Below, piece after piece: positions 12,073 to 22,402 of a stretch of DNA of 64,000 nucleotides (positions are counted from its first letter, which is position 1; every line of letters begins with the position of its first letter). Under the pieces are notes generated by a model that worked only from the letters and a program-made list of their open reading frames with translations, was not told the DNA's origin and did no database searches. A program made the translations under genes and the position numbers. Source of the DNA: Amblyomma americanum (lineage: Eukaryota > Arthropoda > Arachnida > Ixodida > Ixodidae); the NCBI RefSeq assembly GCF_052857255.1, contig NC_135498.1:166152255-166216254 (forward strand), in the 5' to 3' direction.

Positions 12073-12270
12073 CAGACAAGTTAAAGGAAGTGAGGGGCCC
12101 GTTTGACAAATTTATGAAGGGAGCCAACAGTCACCGAAACCAAGGTGCATAGGGGAACGTTAATTCTTGTTGTTATTTTTTAATGTGTTATGCTTATCAG
12201 TGGGATAATAATACTTAGGTTAATAAATCGCTTAAAGAAAATTACTTATAAAGCAGCAGAAAAACCACCA

Positions 12271-12344
12271 TGCCCCCGGTGGGATCCGAACCCACGACCT
12301 CCGAATATCGCGTCCGGTGCTCTTACCAACTGAGCTACGGCGAC
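12271..12344 (-). tRNA. tRNA-like module, reverse copy at the left junction
   Basis: Same fold as the other copies: 7-bp acceptor, D-arm, 5-bp anticodon stem with loop CGCGATA (central triplet CGA), T-arm. The 3' acceptor strand has one change (GGGGG in place of GGCGG), which weakens it. Probably a tRNA-derived satellite part, not a working tRNA. Confidence 0.4.
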
Positions 12345-12478
12345 GGCTGTCCAATCTGCGGTATTACAGGACGTGCTACGTCCGCTGCTATTGTCGAGGG
12401 TGGCGCTGGTGAACACTCTCAAGGATCTCTTACACCCAGTAAACATAAATACCCACGAGAGCAGCAGATTGGACAGCC

Positions 12479-12552
12479 GTCGCCGTAGCTCAGTTGGTAA
12501 GAGCACCGGACGCGATATTCGGAGGTCGTGGGTTCGGATCCCACCGGCGGCA
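12479..12552 (+). tRNA. tRNA-like module, CGA type
   Basis: Acceptor GTCGCCG pairs with CGGCGGC; D-stem GCTC/GAGC; anticodon stem CCGGA/TTCGG with a 7-base loop CGCGATA; T-arm GTGGG/CCCAC. Position 33 is G instead of U and position 58 is G instead of A, which argues against a normal tRNA. TTTTTT follows 6 bases after the end and could stop Pol III. The Tigger insertion lies 60 bp downstream. Confidence 0.45.
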
Positions 12553-12612
12553 TGGTTGTTTTTTCTGCTGCTTTATAAGTAATTTTCTTTAAGCGATTTA
12601 TTAATCTAAGTA

Positions 12613-12635
12613 CAGTCAAACCCGACTATATCGAA
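12613..12635 (+). repeat. Tigger left terminal inverted repeat
   Basis: CAGTCAAACCCGACTATATC and three further bases, preceded by TA. Extra copies of the ATATCGAAC motif follow to about 12760, likely sub-terminal transposase sites. Confidence 0.9.
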
Positions 12636-13093
12636 CCCGTTTACATCGAATTACCCCGTATATCGAACAATTTATTAACATTGTATTGCTAAAATGAGAA
12701 TATATAGCAAAAAATACTAATATATCGAACAAAAATAGCAGCCGCGCTTGATATATCGAACTTCAAGCCGCGCAAAACTGCTCCAGAAGTTGGCTTTCCC
12801 GCGTGGCGGCCGGGCGAGCTGCGCCAACATCCATCCCCCCCCACTTGGCCAAAGTGGTTTAGCCCAACAGCGCTCGCACGGCGCTGCTATAAATAGAGTC
12901 CCAGCGCTGCTCTCGCTCCCTCAGACAGCCACCCAGCCACCCCTAGCAGAAGTGGTTCGACCGCGCACTCTGTTTACTCGCAGCCACGTGCGCCTGCATT
13001 CTGGTAGTGACTCGCGCGACTGCCATTGCGACTGCTTTGTTCCGTGTGCTTCGTTGCTTTGTGGGAGCGGTGAGCTCGTCCGCTTCGTGAAAG

Positions 13094-14644
13094 ATGGCTG
13101 CTGTGAAGCGACAGAACCTAACCATATCTTCAAAGCTGGAGATCATCAGAAGAGTTGAGCGCGGAGAAAAGAAGTCGGATGTCGCCGCAGCGTACAGCAT
13201 CCCCAGAAGCACGCTGAGTACGATTTTGAAAAATAAGGCCGACATTAGGGCTAAGGCGGACAAGAGGCCTGCTGCTACCACCAGCGCTCGACGAGTACGG
13301 ACGGCTGCATTTGAAGACGTAGAGGCTGCAGTGTATAAGTGGTTTGTTGACGTTAGGTCGCAAAACATCCCCATTTCTGGCCCAATGATCGAACAGAAAG
13401 CAAAGGATTTCGCTTTCATGCTGAACAGACACGACTTCAGAGGCGGCTCAGGCTGGCTGCAGCGGTTTAAAGAGCGTCACGGCATTGTCGGCCGTGCTGT
13501 CACCGGTGAAAGCCGCGCTGTAGATCTCGGCAGCGTGCAAAAGTGGATTGATGAAAATTGGAACGACATTAAAACAAGGTACCATCCTCGTGATATATTC
13601 AACGCCGATGAGACTGCTTTATTCTGGCAAATGCTTCCGAACAGAACGCTGGCCTGTCGTGATGACAAGTCCCACGGCGGGAAGGTCAATAAAGCCAGAA
13701 TATCCGTGTTGCTCGCCACCAACGTCGACGGGTCAACCAAGCTTCGACCGCTCGTAATAGGAAAGAGCAAATCACCGCGGTGCCTAAAGAACGCACTTTC
13801 TGTCCCGGTGTCTTACAGATCGAATGGGAAAGCTTGGATGACAAGCGAACTTTTTGGCAAGTGGCTCAAGTCCTGGGACGACGACCTGGTAAGCCAAGGC
13901 AGAAAGGTCTGCTTACTGGTTGATAACTGCTCTGCCCACCATTGCAACGTCAGCGTCAGCAACATCGAGCTTCGTTTTCTTCCGCCGAACACAACGTCGG
14001 TGCTGCAGCCTTTAGACCAAGGTGTCATTCGTGCACTGAAGGCAGGCTACAGAAAGCGACTTGTGCAGAGGCTTTTGCTAAACCTCCGCACTGGCCGGGA
14101 GCTGAAAATTGACCTCCTGGGAGCAATAACCATGCTGAATGAGTCATGGAACGACGTCAAACAAGAAACAATTCAGAACTGCTTCCGTCATTGTGGACTC
14201 TCTGCTTCCGGCGAGGCTGGCGCGAGCTCATCAAACAATCACCATGAACCCCTGGATAGCGGTGAACCGCTGGAGGAACTTGATGAGTTGTTTAGCCAGC
14301 TTGCCGAGTTCCCGGGTGCTGTTTGTGATGGGACTGCAGCAACAGACTTCGTCTCCGTCGACGACGATGTTCCGACAACCGGAGAGCTCGCTGACGAAGA
14401 CATCATTGCCGACCTCACTAGGGATGCCGCCGGCGACAGTAACTGTCAGGATACGACGAGTTCGTACCCGCCATCGTGTTCCGACGCACTTAACGCGCTG
14501 AGCGTTGTTCGCCGTCACTGTGAGTCAATAGAAGGCTGTGGGCTCAGCTGTTCTCAGTCGCTCGATAACGTTGAGAAGTGCATGCTTAATAATGCTTTCA
14601 AAATCAAAAAGCAGAAGAAGATCAACGACTATTTCTCGCATTAA
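13094..14644 (+). CDS. pogo/Tigger-type transposase, intact
   Basis: A 516-residue cut-and-paste transposase. Domains: CENP-B-type HTH (about 5-55, with KSDVAAAYSIPRSTLSTIL), a second CENP-B HTH (about 70-135, ending GWLQRFKERHG), then a DDE_1 catalytic domain with D172 (NADETALFW), D277 (LVDNCSAH) and D308 (LQPLDQGVIRALK). The last two acidic residues are 31 apart, within the range for pogo. The C-terminal 130 residues are acidic and Ser/Thr-rich, ending in a Lys-rich patch. No stop or frameshift interrupts it, so this copy could still be active, or was until very recently. The alternative reading as a domesticated host gene is unlikely because inverted repeats and TA duplications are preserved. 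Confidence 0.93.
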   Translation: MAAVKRQNLTISSKLEIIRRVERGEKKSDVAAAYSIPRSTLSTILKNKADIRAKADKRPAATTSARRVRTAAFEDVEAAVYKWFVDVRSQNIPISGPMIEQKAKDFAFMLNRHDFRGGSGWLQRFKERHGIVGRAVTGESRAVDLGSVQKWIDENWNDIKTRYHPRDIFNADETALFWQMLPNRTLACRDDKSHGGKVNKARISVLLATNVDGSTKLRPLVIGKSKSPRCLKNALSVPVSYRSNGKAWMTSELFGKWLKSWDDDLVSQGRKVCLLVDNCSAHHCNVSVSNIELRFLPPNTTSVLQPLDQGVIRALKAGYRKRLVQRLLLNLRTGRELKIDLLGAITMLNESWNDVKQETIQNCFRHCGLSASGEAGASSSNNHHEPLDSGEPLEELDELFSQLAEFPGAVCDGTAATDFVSVDDDVPTTGELADEDIIADLTRDAAGDSNCQDTTSSYPPSCSDALNALSVVRRHCESIEGCGLSCSQSLDNVEKCMLNNAFKIKKQKKINDYFSH

Positions 14645-14777
14645 TAGTCCCACCGTACATGTTTTTATCAAATAAAGAATGCTTTTTACTGAGGTGCGGT
14701 TTGTACATTGCCAAATTTGTTAAAAGTTGTATTTCGAATTACGCGATATATCGAAGTGATTCCCGTTTTTTTACGAG

Positions 14778-14800
14778 TTCGATATATCCGGGTTTGACTG
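14778..14800 (-). repeat. Tigger right terminal inverted repeat
   Basis: Reverse complement begins CAGTCAAACCCGGATATATC. It is followed by the TA duplication at 14801-14802. Confidence 0.9.
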
Positions 14801-15169
14801 TATTACTATCCCACTGATAAGCATAACGCATTAAAAAAAAAAACAATTAACGTTCCCCTATGCACCTTGGTTTCGGTGACTGTTGGCTCCCTTCATAAAT
14901 TTGTCAAACGGGCCCCTCATTTCCTTTAACTTGTCTTTAATAGCTTAACGAGGGTCTCGGTTCTGGCAGTCTTGATGCCATAGGTAGCATAAGAGGGCTC
15001 TCGCACAGTTTCTGCCCTCGCCGTTAGATGACGTTCTACGTCACGCTCGCGGTATTACAGGACGTGCTACGTCCGCCGCTATGGTCGAGGGTGGCGCTGG
15101 TGAACACTCTCAAGGCTCGCTTACACCCAGTAAACATAAATACCCACGAGAGCAGCAGATTGGACAGCC

Positions 15170-15243
15170 GTCGCCGTAGCTCAGTTGGTAAGAGCAATGG
15201 ACGCGTTATTCGGAGGTCGTGGGTTCGGATCCCACCGGCGGCA
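15170..15243 (+). tRNA. tRNA-like module, CGT type
   Basis: Same module as at 12479, but with anticodon stem ATGGA/TTCGG (one A-G mismatch) and loop CGCGTTA. A T-run follows 6 bases downstream. Confidence 0.4.
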
Positions 15244-15670
15244 TGGTTCTTTTTTCTGCTGCTTTATAAGTAATTTTCTTTAAGCGATTTATTAATCTAA
15301 GTATTATTATCCCACTGATAAGCATAACGCATTAAAAAAAACAAGAATTAACGTTCCCCTATGCACCTTGGTTTCGGTGACTGTTGGCTCCCTTCATAAA
15401 TTTGTCAAACGGGCCCCTCATTTCCTTTAACTTGTCTTTAATAGCTTAACGAGGGTATCGGTTCTGGCAGTCTTGATGCCTTAGGTAGCATAAGAGGGCT
15501 CTCGCACAGTTTCCGCCCTCGCCGTTAGATGACGTTCTACGTCACGCTCGCGGTATTACAGGACGTGCTACGTCCGCCGCTATGGTCGAGGGTGGCGCTG
15601 GTGAACACTCTCAAGGCTCGCTTACACCCAGTAAACATAAATACCCACGAGAGCAGCAGATTGGACAGCC

Positions 15671-15744
15671 GTCGCCGTAGCTCAGTTGGTAAGAGCAATG
15701 GACGCGTTATTCGGAGGTCGTGGGTTCGGATCCCACCGGCGGCA
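15671..15744 (+). tRNA. tRNA-like module, CGT type
   Basis: Weak anticodon stem (ATGGA/TTCGG) with loop CGCGTTA; T-run downstream. First member of the second comparison set: it is matched by the copy at 18185, 2514 bp away. Confidence 0.4.
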
Positions 15745-16172
15745 TGGTTCTTTTTTCTGCTGCTTTATAAGTAATTTTCTTTAAGCGATTTATTAATCTA
15801 AGTATTATTATCCCACTGATAAGCATAACGCATTAAAAAAAAACAAGAATTAACGTTCCCCTATGCACCTTGGTTTCGGTGACTGTTGGCTCCCTTCATA
15901 AATTTGTCAAACGGGCCCCTCATTTCCTTTAACTTGTCTTTAATAGCTTAACGAGGGTATCGGTTCTGGCAGTCTTGATGCCATAGGTAGCATAAGAGGG
16001 CTCTCGCACAGTTTCCGCCCTCGCCGTTAGATGACGTTCTACGTCACGCTCGCGGTATTACAGGACGTGCTACGTCCGCCGCTATGGTCGAGGGTGGCGC
16101 TGGTGAACACTCTCAAGGCTCGCTTACACCCAGTAAACATAAATACCCACGAGAGCAGCAGATTGGACAGCC

Positions 16173-16246
16173 GTCGCCGTAGCTCAGTTGGTAAGAGCAC
16201 CGGACGCGATATTCGGAGGTCGTGGGTTCGGATCCCACCGGCGGCA
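16173..16246 (+). tRNA. tRNA-like module, CGA type
   Basis: Fully paired CCGGA/TTCGG stem and loop CGCGATA; T6 run downstream. Its higher-order partner is at 18686. Confidence 0.42.
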
Positions 16247-16676
16247 TGGTTGTTTTTTCTGCTGCTTTATAAGTAATTTTCTTTAAGCGATTTATTAATC
16301 TAAGTATTACTATCCCACTGATAAGCATAACGCATTAAAAAAAACAACAAGAATTAACGTTCCCCTATGCACCTTGGTCTCGGTGACTGCTGGCTCCCTT
16401 CATAAATTTGTCAAACGGGCCCCTCATTTCCTTTAACTTGTCTTTAATAGCTTAACGAGGGTCTCGGTTCTGGCAGTCTTGATGCCATAGGTAGCATAAG
16501 AGGGCTCTCGCGCAGTTTCTGCCCTCGCCGTTAGATGACGTTCTACGTCACGCTCGCGGTATTACAGGACGTGCTACGTCCGCCGCTATGGTCGAGGGTG
16601 GCGCTGGTGAACACTCTCAAGGCTCGCTTACACCCAGTAAACATAAATACCCACGAGAGCAGCAGATTGGACAGCC

Positions 16677-16750
16677 GTCGCCGTAGCTCAGTTGGTAAGA
16701 GCAATGGACGCGTTATTCGGAGGTCGTGGGTTCGGATCCCACCGGCGGCA
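16677..16750 (+). tRNA. tRNA-like module, CGT type
   Basis: ATGGA/TTCGG stem and loop CGCGTTA. Its higher-order partner is at 19190; both are preceded by the variant GCGCAGTTTCTGCC. Confidence 0.4.
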
Positions 16751-17178
16751 TGGTTCTTTTTTCTGCTGCTTTATAAGTAATTTTCTTTAAGCGATTTATT
16801 AATCTAAGTATTATTATCCCACTGATAAGCATAACGCATTAAAAAAAAACAAGAATTAACGTTCCCCTATGCACCTTGGTTTCGGTGACTGTTGGCTCCC
16901 TTCATAAATTTGTCAAACGGGCCCCTCAATTCCTTTAACTTGTCTTTAATAGCTTAACGAGGGTATCGGTTCTGGCAGTCTTGATGCCATAGGTAGCATA
17001 AGAGGGCTCTCGCACAGTTTCCGCCCTCGCCGTTAGATGACGTTCTACGTCACGCTCGCGGTATTACAGGACGTGCTACGTCCGCCGCTATGGTCGAGGG
17101 TGGCGCTGGTGAACACTCTCAAGGCTCGCTTACACCCAGTAAACATAAATACCCACGAGAGCAGCAGATTGGACAGCC

Positions 17179-17252
17179 GTCGCCGTAGCTCAGTTGGTAA
17201 GAGCACCGGACGCGATATTCGGAGGTCGTGGGTTCGGATCCCACCGGCGGCA
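17179..17252 (+). tRNA. tRNA-like module, CGA type
   Basis: Fully paired stem. The following T-run is shifted (TTGCTTTTTTC), a variant shared only with its partner at 19692. Confidence 0.42.
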
Positions 17253-17683
17253 TGGTTGCTTTTTTCTGCTGCTTTATAAGTAATTTTCTTTAAGCGATTT
17301 ATTAATTTAAGTATTATTATCCCACTGATAAGCATAACACATTAAAAAAAAAACAAAAATTAACGTTCCCCTATGCACCTTGGTTTCGGTGACTGTTGGC
17401 TCCCTTCATAAATTTGTCAAACGGGCCCCTCATTTCCTTTAACTTGTCTGCTAATAGCTTAACGAGGGTCTCGGTTCTGGCAGTCATGATGCCATAGGTA
17501 GCATAAGAGGGCTCTCGCACAGTTTCCGCCCTCGCCGTTAGATGACGTTCTACGTCACGCTCGCGGTATTACAGGACGTGCTACGTCCGCCGCTATGGTC
17601 GAGGGTGGCGCTGGTGAACACTCTCAAGGCTCGCTTACACCCAGTAAACATAAATACCCACGAGAGCAGCAGATTGGACAGCC

Positions 17684-17757
17684 GTCGCCGTAGCTCAGTT
17701 GGTAAGAGCAATGGACGCGTTATTCGGAGGTCGTGGGTTCGGATCCCACCGGCGGCA
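17684..17757 (+). tRNA. tRNA-like module, CGT type, T-run broken
   Basis: CGT-type loop. The downstream T-run is interrupted (TTCTTTCTTC), so a Pol III terminator would be lost. The same change is in the partner at 20197. Confidence 0.38.
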
Positions 17758-18184
17758 TGGTTCTTTCTTCTGCTGCTTTATAAGTAATTTTCTTTAAGCG
17801 ATTTATTAATCTAAGTATTATTATCCCACTGATAAGCATAACGCATTAAAAAAAACAAGAATTAACGTTCCCCTATGCACCTTGGTTTCGGTGACTGTTG
17901 GCTCCCTTCATAAATTTGTCAAACGGGCCCCTCATTTCCTTTAACTTGTCTTTAATAGCTTAACGAGGGTATCGGTTCTGGCAGTCTTGATGCCTTAGGT
18001 AGCATAAGAGGGCTCTCGCACAGTTTCCGCCCTCGCCGTTAGATGACGTTCTACGTCACGCTCGCGGTATTACAGGACGTGCTACGTCCGCCGCTATGGT
18101 CGAGGGTGGCGCTGGTGAACACTGTCAAGGCTCGCTTACACCCAGTAAACATAAATACCCACGAGAGCAGCAGATTGGACAGCC

Positions 18185-18258
18185 GTCGCCGTAGCTCAGT
18201 TGGTAAGAGCAATGGACGCGTTATTCGGAGGTCGTGGGTTCGGATCCCACCGGCGGCA
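18185..18258 (+). tRNA. tRNA-like module, CGT type
   Basis: CGT-type loop, T-run intact; partner of the copy at 15671. Confidence 0.4.
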
Positions 18259-18685
18259 TGGTTCTTTTTTCTGCTGCTTTATAAGTAATTTTCTTTAAGC
18301 GATTTATTAATCTAAGTATTATTATCCCACTGATAAGCATAACGCATTAAAAAAAACAAGAATTAACGTTCCCCTATGCACCTTGGTTTCGGTGACTGTT
18401 GGCCTCCTTCATAAATTTGTCAAACGGGCCCCTCATTTCCTTTAACTTGTCTTTAATAGCTTAACGAGGGTATCGGTTCTGGCAGTCTTGATGCCATAGG
18501 TAGCATAAGAGGGCTCTCGCACAGTTTCCGCCCTCGCCGTTAGATGACGTTCTACGTCACGCTCGCGGTATTACAGGACGTGCTACGTCCGCCGCTATGG
18601 TCGAGGGTGGCGCTGGTGAACACTCTCAAGGCTCGCTTACACCCAGTAAACATAAATACCCACGAGAGCAGCAGATTGGACAGCC

Positions 18686-18759
18686 GTCGCCGTAGCTCAG
18701 TTGGTAAGAGCACCGGACGCGATATTCGGAGGTCGTAGGTTCGGATCCCACCGGCGGCA
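18686..18759 (+). tRNA. tRNA-like module, CGA type, T-stem mutated
   Basis: CGA-type loop. One T-stem base is changed (GTAGG for GTGGG), which breaks one pair; otherwise like its partner at 16173. Confidence 0.38.
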
Positions 18760-19189
18760 TGGTTGTTTTTTCTGCTGCTTTATAAGTAATTTTCTTTAAG
18801 CGATTTATTAATCTAAGTATTACTATCCCACTGATAAGCATAACGCATTAAAAAAAACAACAAGAATTAACGTTCCCCTATGCACCTTGGTTTCGGTGAC
18901 TGCTGGCTCCCTTCATAAATTTGTCAAACGGGCCCCTCATTTCCTTTAACTTGTCTTTAATAGCTTAACGAGGGTCTCGGTTCTGGCAGTCTTGATGCCA
19001 TAGGTAGCATAAGAGGGCTCTCGCGCAGTTTCTGCCCTCGCCGTTAGATGACGTTCTACGTCACGCTCGCGGTATTACAGGACGTGCTACGTCCGCCGCT
19101 ATGGTCGAGGGTGGCGCTGGTGAACACTCTCAAGGCTCGCTTACACCCAGTAAACATAAATACCCACGAGAGCAGCAGATTGGACAGCC

Positions 19190-19263
19190 GTCGCCGTAGC
19201 TCAGTTGGTAAGAGCAATGGACGCGTTATTCGGAGGTCGTGGGTTCGGATCCCACCGGCGGCA
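19190..19263 (+). tRNA. tRNA-like module, CGT type
   Basis: CGT-type loop with downstream T-run; partner of the copy at 16677. Confidence 0.4.
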
Positions 19264-19691
19264 TGGTTCTTTTTTCTGCTGCTTTATAAGTAATTTTCTT
19301 TAAGCGATTTATTAATCTAAGTATTATTATCCCACTGATAAGCATAACGCATTAAAAAAAAACAAGAATTAACGTTCCCCTATGCACCTTGGTTTCGGTG
19401 ACTGTTGGCTCCCTTCATAAATTTGTCAAACGGGCCCCTCAATTCCTTTAACTTGTCTTTAATAGCTTAACGAGGGTATCGGTTCTGGCAGTCTTGATGC
19501 CATAGGTAGCATAAGAGGGCTCTCGCACAGTTTCCGCCCTCGCCGTTAGATGACGTTCTACGTCACGCTCGCGGTATTACAGGACGTGCTACGTCCGCCG
19601 CTATGGTCGAGGGTGGCGCTGGTGAACACTCTCAAGGCTCGCTTACACCCAGTAAACATAAATACCCACGAGAGCAGCAGATTGGACAGCC

Positions 19692-19765
19692 GTCGCCGTA
19701 GCTCAGTTGGTAAGAGCACCGGACGCGATATTCGGAGGTCGTGGGTTCGGATCCCACCGGCGGCA
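19692..19765 (+). tRNA. tRNA-like module, CGA type
   Basis: CGA-type loop with fully paired stem; shifted T-run as in its partner at 17179. Confidence 0.42.
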
Positions 19766-20196
19766 TGGTTGCTTTTTTCTGCTGCTTTATAAGTAATTTT
19801 CTTTAAGCGATTTATTAATCTAAGTATTATTATCCCACTGATAAGCATAACACATTAAAAAAACAACAAAAATTAACGTTCCCCTATGCACCTTGGTTTC
19901 GGTGACTGTTGGCTCCCTTCATAAATTTGTCAAACGGGCCCCTCATTTCCTTTAACTTGTCTGCTAATAGCTTAACGAGGGTCTCGGTTCTGGCAGTCAT
20001 GATGCCATAGGTAGCATAAGAGGGCTCTCGCACAGTTTCCGCCCTCGCCGTTAGATGACGTTCTACGTCACGCTCGCGGTATTACAGGACGTGCTACGTC
20101 CGCCGCTATGGTCGAGGGTGGCGCTGGTGAACACTCTCAAGGCTCGCTTAAACCCAGTAAACATAAATACCCACGAGAGCAGCAGATTGGACAGCC

Positions 20197-20270
20197 GTCG
20201 CCGTAGCTCAGTTGGTAAGAGCAATGGACGCGTTATTCGGAGGTCGTGGGTTCGGATCCCACCGGCGGCA
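20197..20270 (+). tRNA. tRNA-like module, CGT type, T-run broken
   Basis: Last forward module before the AT tracts; T-run interrupted as in its partner at 17684. Confidence 0.38.
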
Positions 20271-20421
20271 TGGTTCTTTCTTCTGCTGCTTTATAAGTAA
20301 TTTTCTTTAAGCGATTTATTAATCTAAGTATTATTATCCCACTAATAAGCATAACACATTAAAAAAATAAGAATTAACGTTCCCCTATGCACCTTGGTGT
20401 CGGTGACTGTTGGCTCCCTTC

Positions 20422-20425
<4 letters not shown>

Positions 20426-20516
<91 letters not shown>
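20426..20516. repeat. (AT)n microsatellite, first arm of the inversion junction
   Basis: About 90 bp of TA dinucleotides replacing the monomer right after CTCCCTTCATAAAT. Confidence 0.95.
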
Positions 20517-20519
<3 letters not shown>

Positions 20520-20565
20520 GTTCTGTTTGTTCGCACCGTTTGTACCAAAACGACACTTGCGCTTC

Positions 20566-20567
<2 letters not shown>
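20517..20567 (+). other. Trapped flank sequence between two AT tracts
   Basis: A 51-bp unique-looking spacer with GTTCGCACCGTT and CACTTGCGCTTCTTA. It is an inverted, diverged copy of 23588-23640, the DNA just outside the right end of the array. Confidence 0.8.

Positions 20568-20659
<92 letters not shown>
20568..20659. repeat. (AT)n microsatellite, second arm
   Basis: About 92 bp of AT dinucleotides with one ATATTTATAT interruption near 20626. Reverse-orientation monomers begin directly after it. Confidence 0.95.
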
Positions 20660-20661
<2 letters not shown>

Positions 20662-20840
20662 TTAAAGGAAATGAGGGGCCCGTTTGACAAATTTATGAAG
20701 GGAGCCAACAGTCACCGAAACCAAGGTGCATAGGGAAACGTTAATTTTTTAATGTGTTATGCTTATCAGTGGGATAATAATACTTAGATTAATAAATCGC
20801 TTAAAGAAAATTACTTATAAAGCAGCAGAAAAAACAACCA

Positions 20841-20914
20841 TGCCGCCGGTGGGATCCGAACCCACGACCTCCGAATATCGCATCCGGTGCTCTTACCAAC
20901 TGAGCTACGGCGAC
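20841..20914 (-). tRNA. tRNA-like module, reverse, CGA type
   Basis: First module of the reverse block. The anticodon loop reads TGCGATA (position 32 changed from C to T); the stems are intact. Confidence 0.4.
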
Positions 20915-21336
20915 GGCTGTCCAATCTGCTGCTCTCGTGGGAATTTATGTTTACTGGGTGTAAGCGAGCCTTGAGAGTGTTCACCAGCGCCACCCTCGAC
21001 CATAGCGGCGGACGTAGCACGTCCTGTAATACCGCGAGCGTGACGTAGAACGTCATCTAACGGCGAGGGCGGAAACTGTGCGAGAGCCCTCTTATGCTAC
21101 CTATGACATCAAGACTACCAGAACCGAGACCCTCGTTAAGCTATTCGCAGACAAGTTAAAGGAAATGAGGGGCCCGTTTGACAAATTTATGAAGGGAGCC
21201 AACAGTCACCGAAACCAAGGTGCATAGGGGAACGTTAATTTTTTTTAATGTGTTATGCTTATCAGTGGGATAATAATACTTAGATTAATAAATCGCTTAA
21301 AGAAAATTACTTATAAAGCAGCAGAAAAAACAACCA

Positions 21337-21410
21337 TGCCGCCGGTGGGATCCGAACCCACGACCTCCGAATATCGCGTCCGGTGCTCTTACCAACTGAG
21401 CTACGGCGAC
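21337..21410 (-). tRNA. tRNA-like module, reverse, CGA type
   Basis: Intact stems, loop CGCGATA. The monomer shares GGAGGACGTAGC and TAATAGCGCG variants with the copy at 22824, giving a three-monomer period of 1487 bp. Confidence 0.42.
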
Positions 21411-21832
21411 GGCTGTCCAATCTGCTGCTCTCGTGGGGATTTATGTTTACTGGGTGTAAGCGAGCCTTGAGAGTGTTCACCAGCGCCACCCTCGACCATA
21501 GCGGAGGACGTAGCACGTCCTGTAATAGCGCGAGCGTGACGTAGAACGTCATCTAACGGCGAGGGCGGAAACTGTGCGAGAGCCCTCTTATGCTACCTAT
21601 GACATCAAGACTACCAGAACCGAGACCCTCGTTAAGCTATTCGCAGACAAGTTAAAGGAAATGAGGGGCCCGTTTGACAAATTTATGAAGGGAGTCAACA
21701 GTCACCGAAACCAAGGTGCATAGGGGAACGTTAATTTTTTTTAATGTGTTATGCTTATCAGTGGGATAATAATACTTAGATTAATAAATCGCTTAAAGAA
21801 AATTACTTATAAAGCAGCAGAAAAAACAACCA

Positions 21833-21906
21833 TGCCGCCGGTGGGATCGAAACCCACGACCTCCGAATATCGCGTCCGGTGCTCTTACCAACTGAGCTAC
21901 GGCGAC
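21833..21906 (-). tRNA. tRNA-like module, reverse, T-loop altered
   Basis: CGA-type anticodon loop. The T-loop reads TTTCGAT instead of TTCGGAT; the T-stem is kept. Confidence 0.38.
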
Positions 21907-22328
21907 GGCTGTCCAATCTGCTGCTCTCGTGGGAATTTATGTTTACTGGGTGTAAGCGAGCCTTGAGAGTGTTCACCAGCGCCACCCTCGACCATAGCGG
22001 CGGACGTAGCACGTCCTGTAATACCGCGAGCGTGACGTAGAACGTCATCTAACGGCGAGGGCGGAAACTGTGTGAGAGCCCTCTTATGCTACCTATGACA
22101 TCAAGACTACCAGAACCGAGACCCTCGTTAAGCTATTCGCAGACAAGTTAAAGGAAATGAGGGGCCCGTTTGACAAATTTATGAAGGGAGCCAACAGTCA
22201 CCGAAACCAAGGTGCATAGGGGAACGTTAATTTTTTTTAATGTGTTATGCTTATCAGTGGGATAATAATACTTAGATTAATAAATCGCTTAAAGAAAATT
22301 ACTTATAAAGCAGCAGAAAAAACAACGA

Positions 22329-22402
22329 TGCCGCCGGTGGGATCCGAACCCACGACCTCCGAATATCGCGTCCGGTGCTCTTACCAACTGAGCTACGGCG
22401 AC
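22329..22402 (-). tRNA. tRNA-like module, reverse, CGA type
   Basis: Intact stems, loop CGCGATA; T-run just downstream on the minus strand. Confidence 0.42.

Larger units (their letters stand above)
12613..14800 (+). mobile_element. pogo/Tigger DNA transposon, apparently complete
   Basis: A 2188-bp Tc1/mariner-superfamily element inserted in a satellite monomer and flanked by TA (12611-12612 and 14801-14802). Its ends CAGTCAAACCCG...ATATCGAA match as inverted repeats at 21 of 23 positions. Uninterrupted monomers show the empty site: AATCTAAG-TA-TTACTATCCC. Removing the element and one TA restores the 501-bp monomer spacing. It encodes one intact transposase, with an AATAAA signal near 14671. 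Confidence 0.92.

Noticed and set aside
20374..20733. Poly-Tyr-Ile ORFs
   Set aside because: Pure translation of (AT)n.
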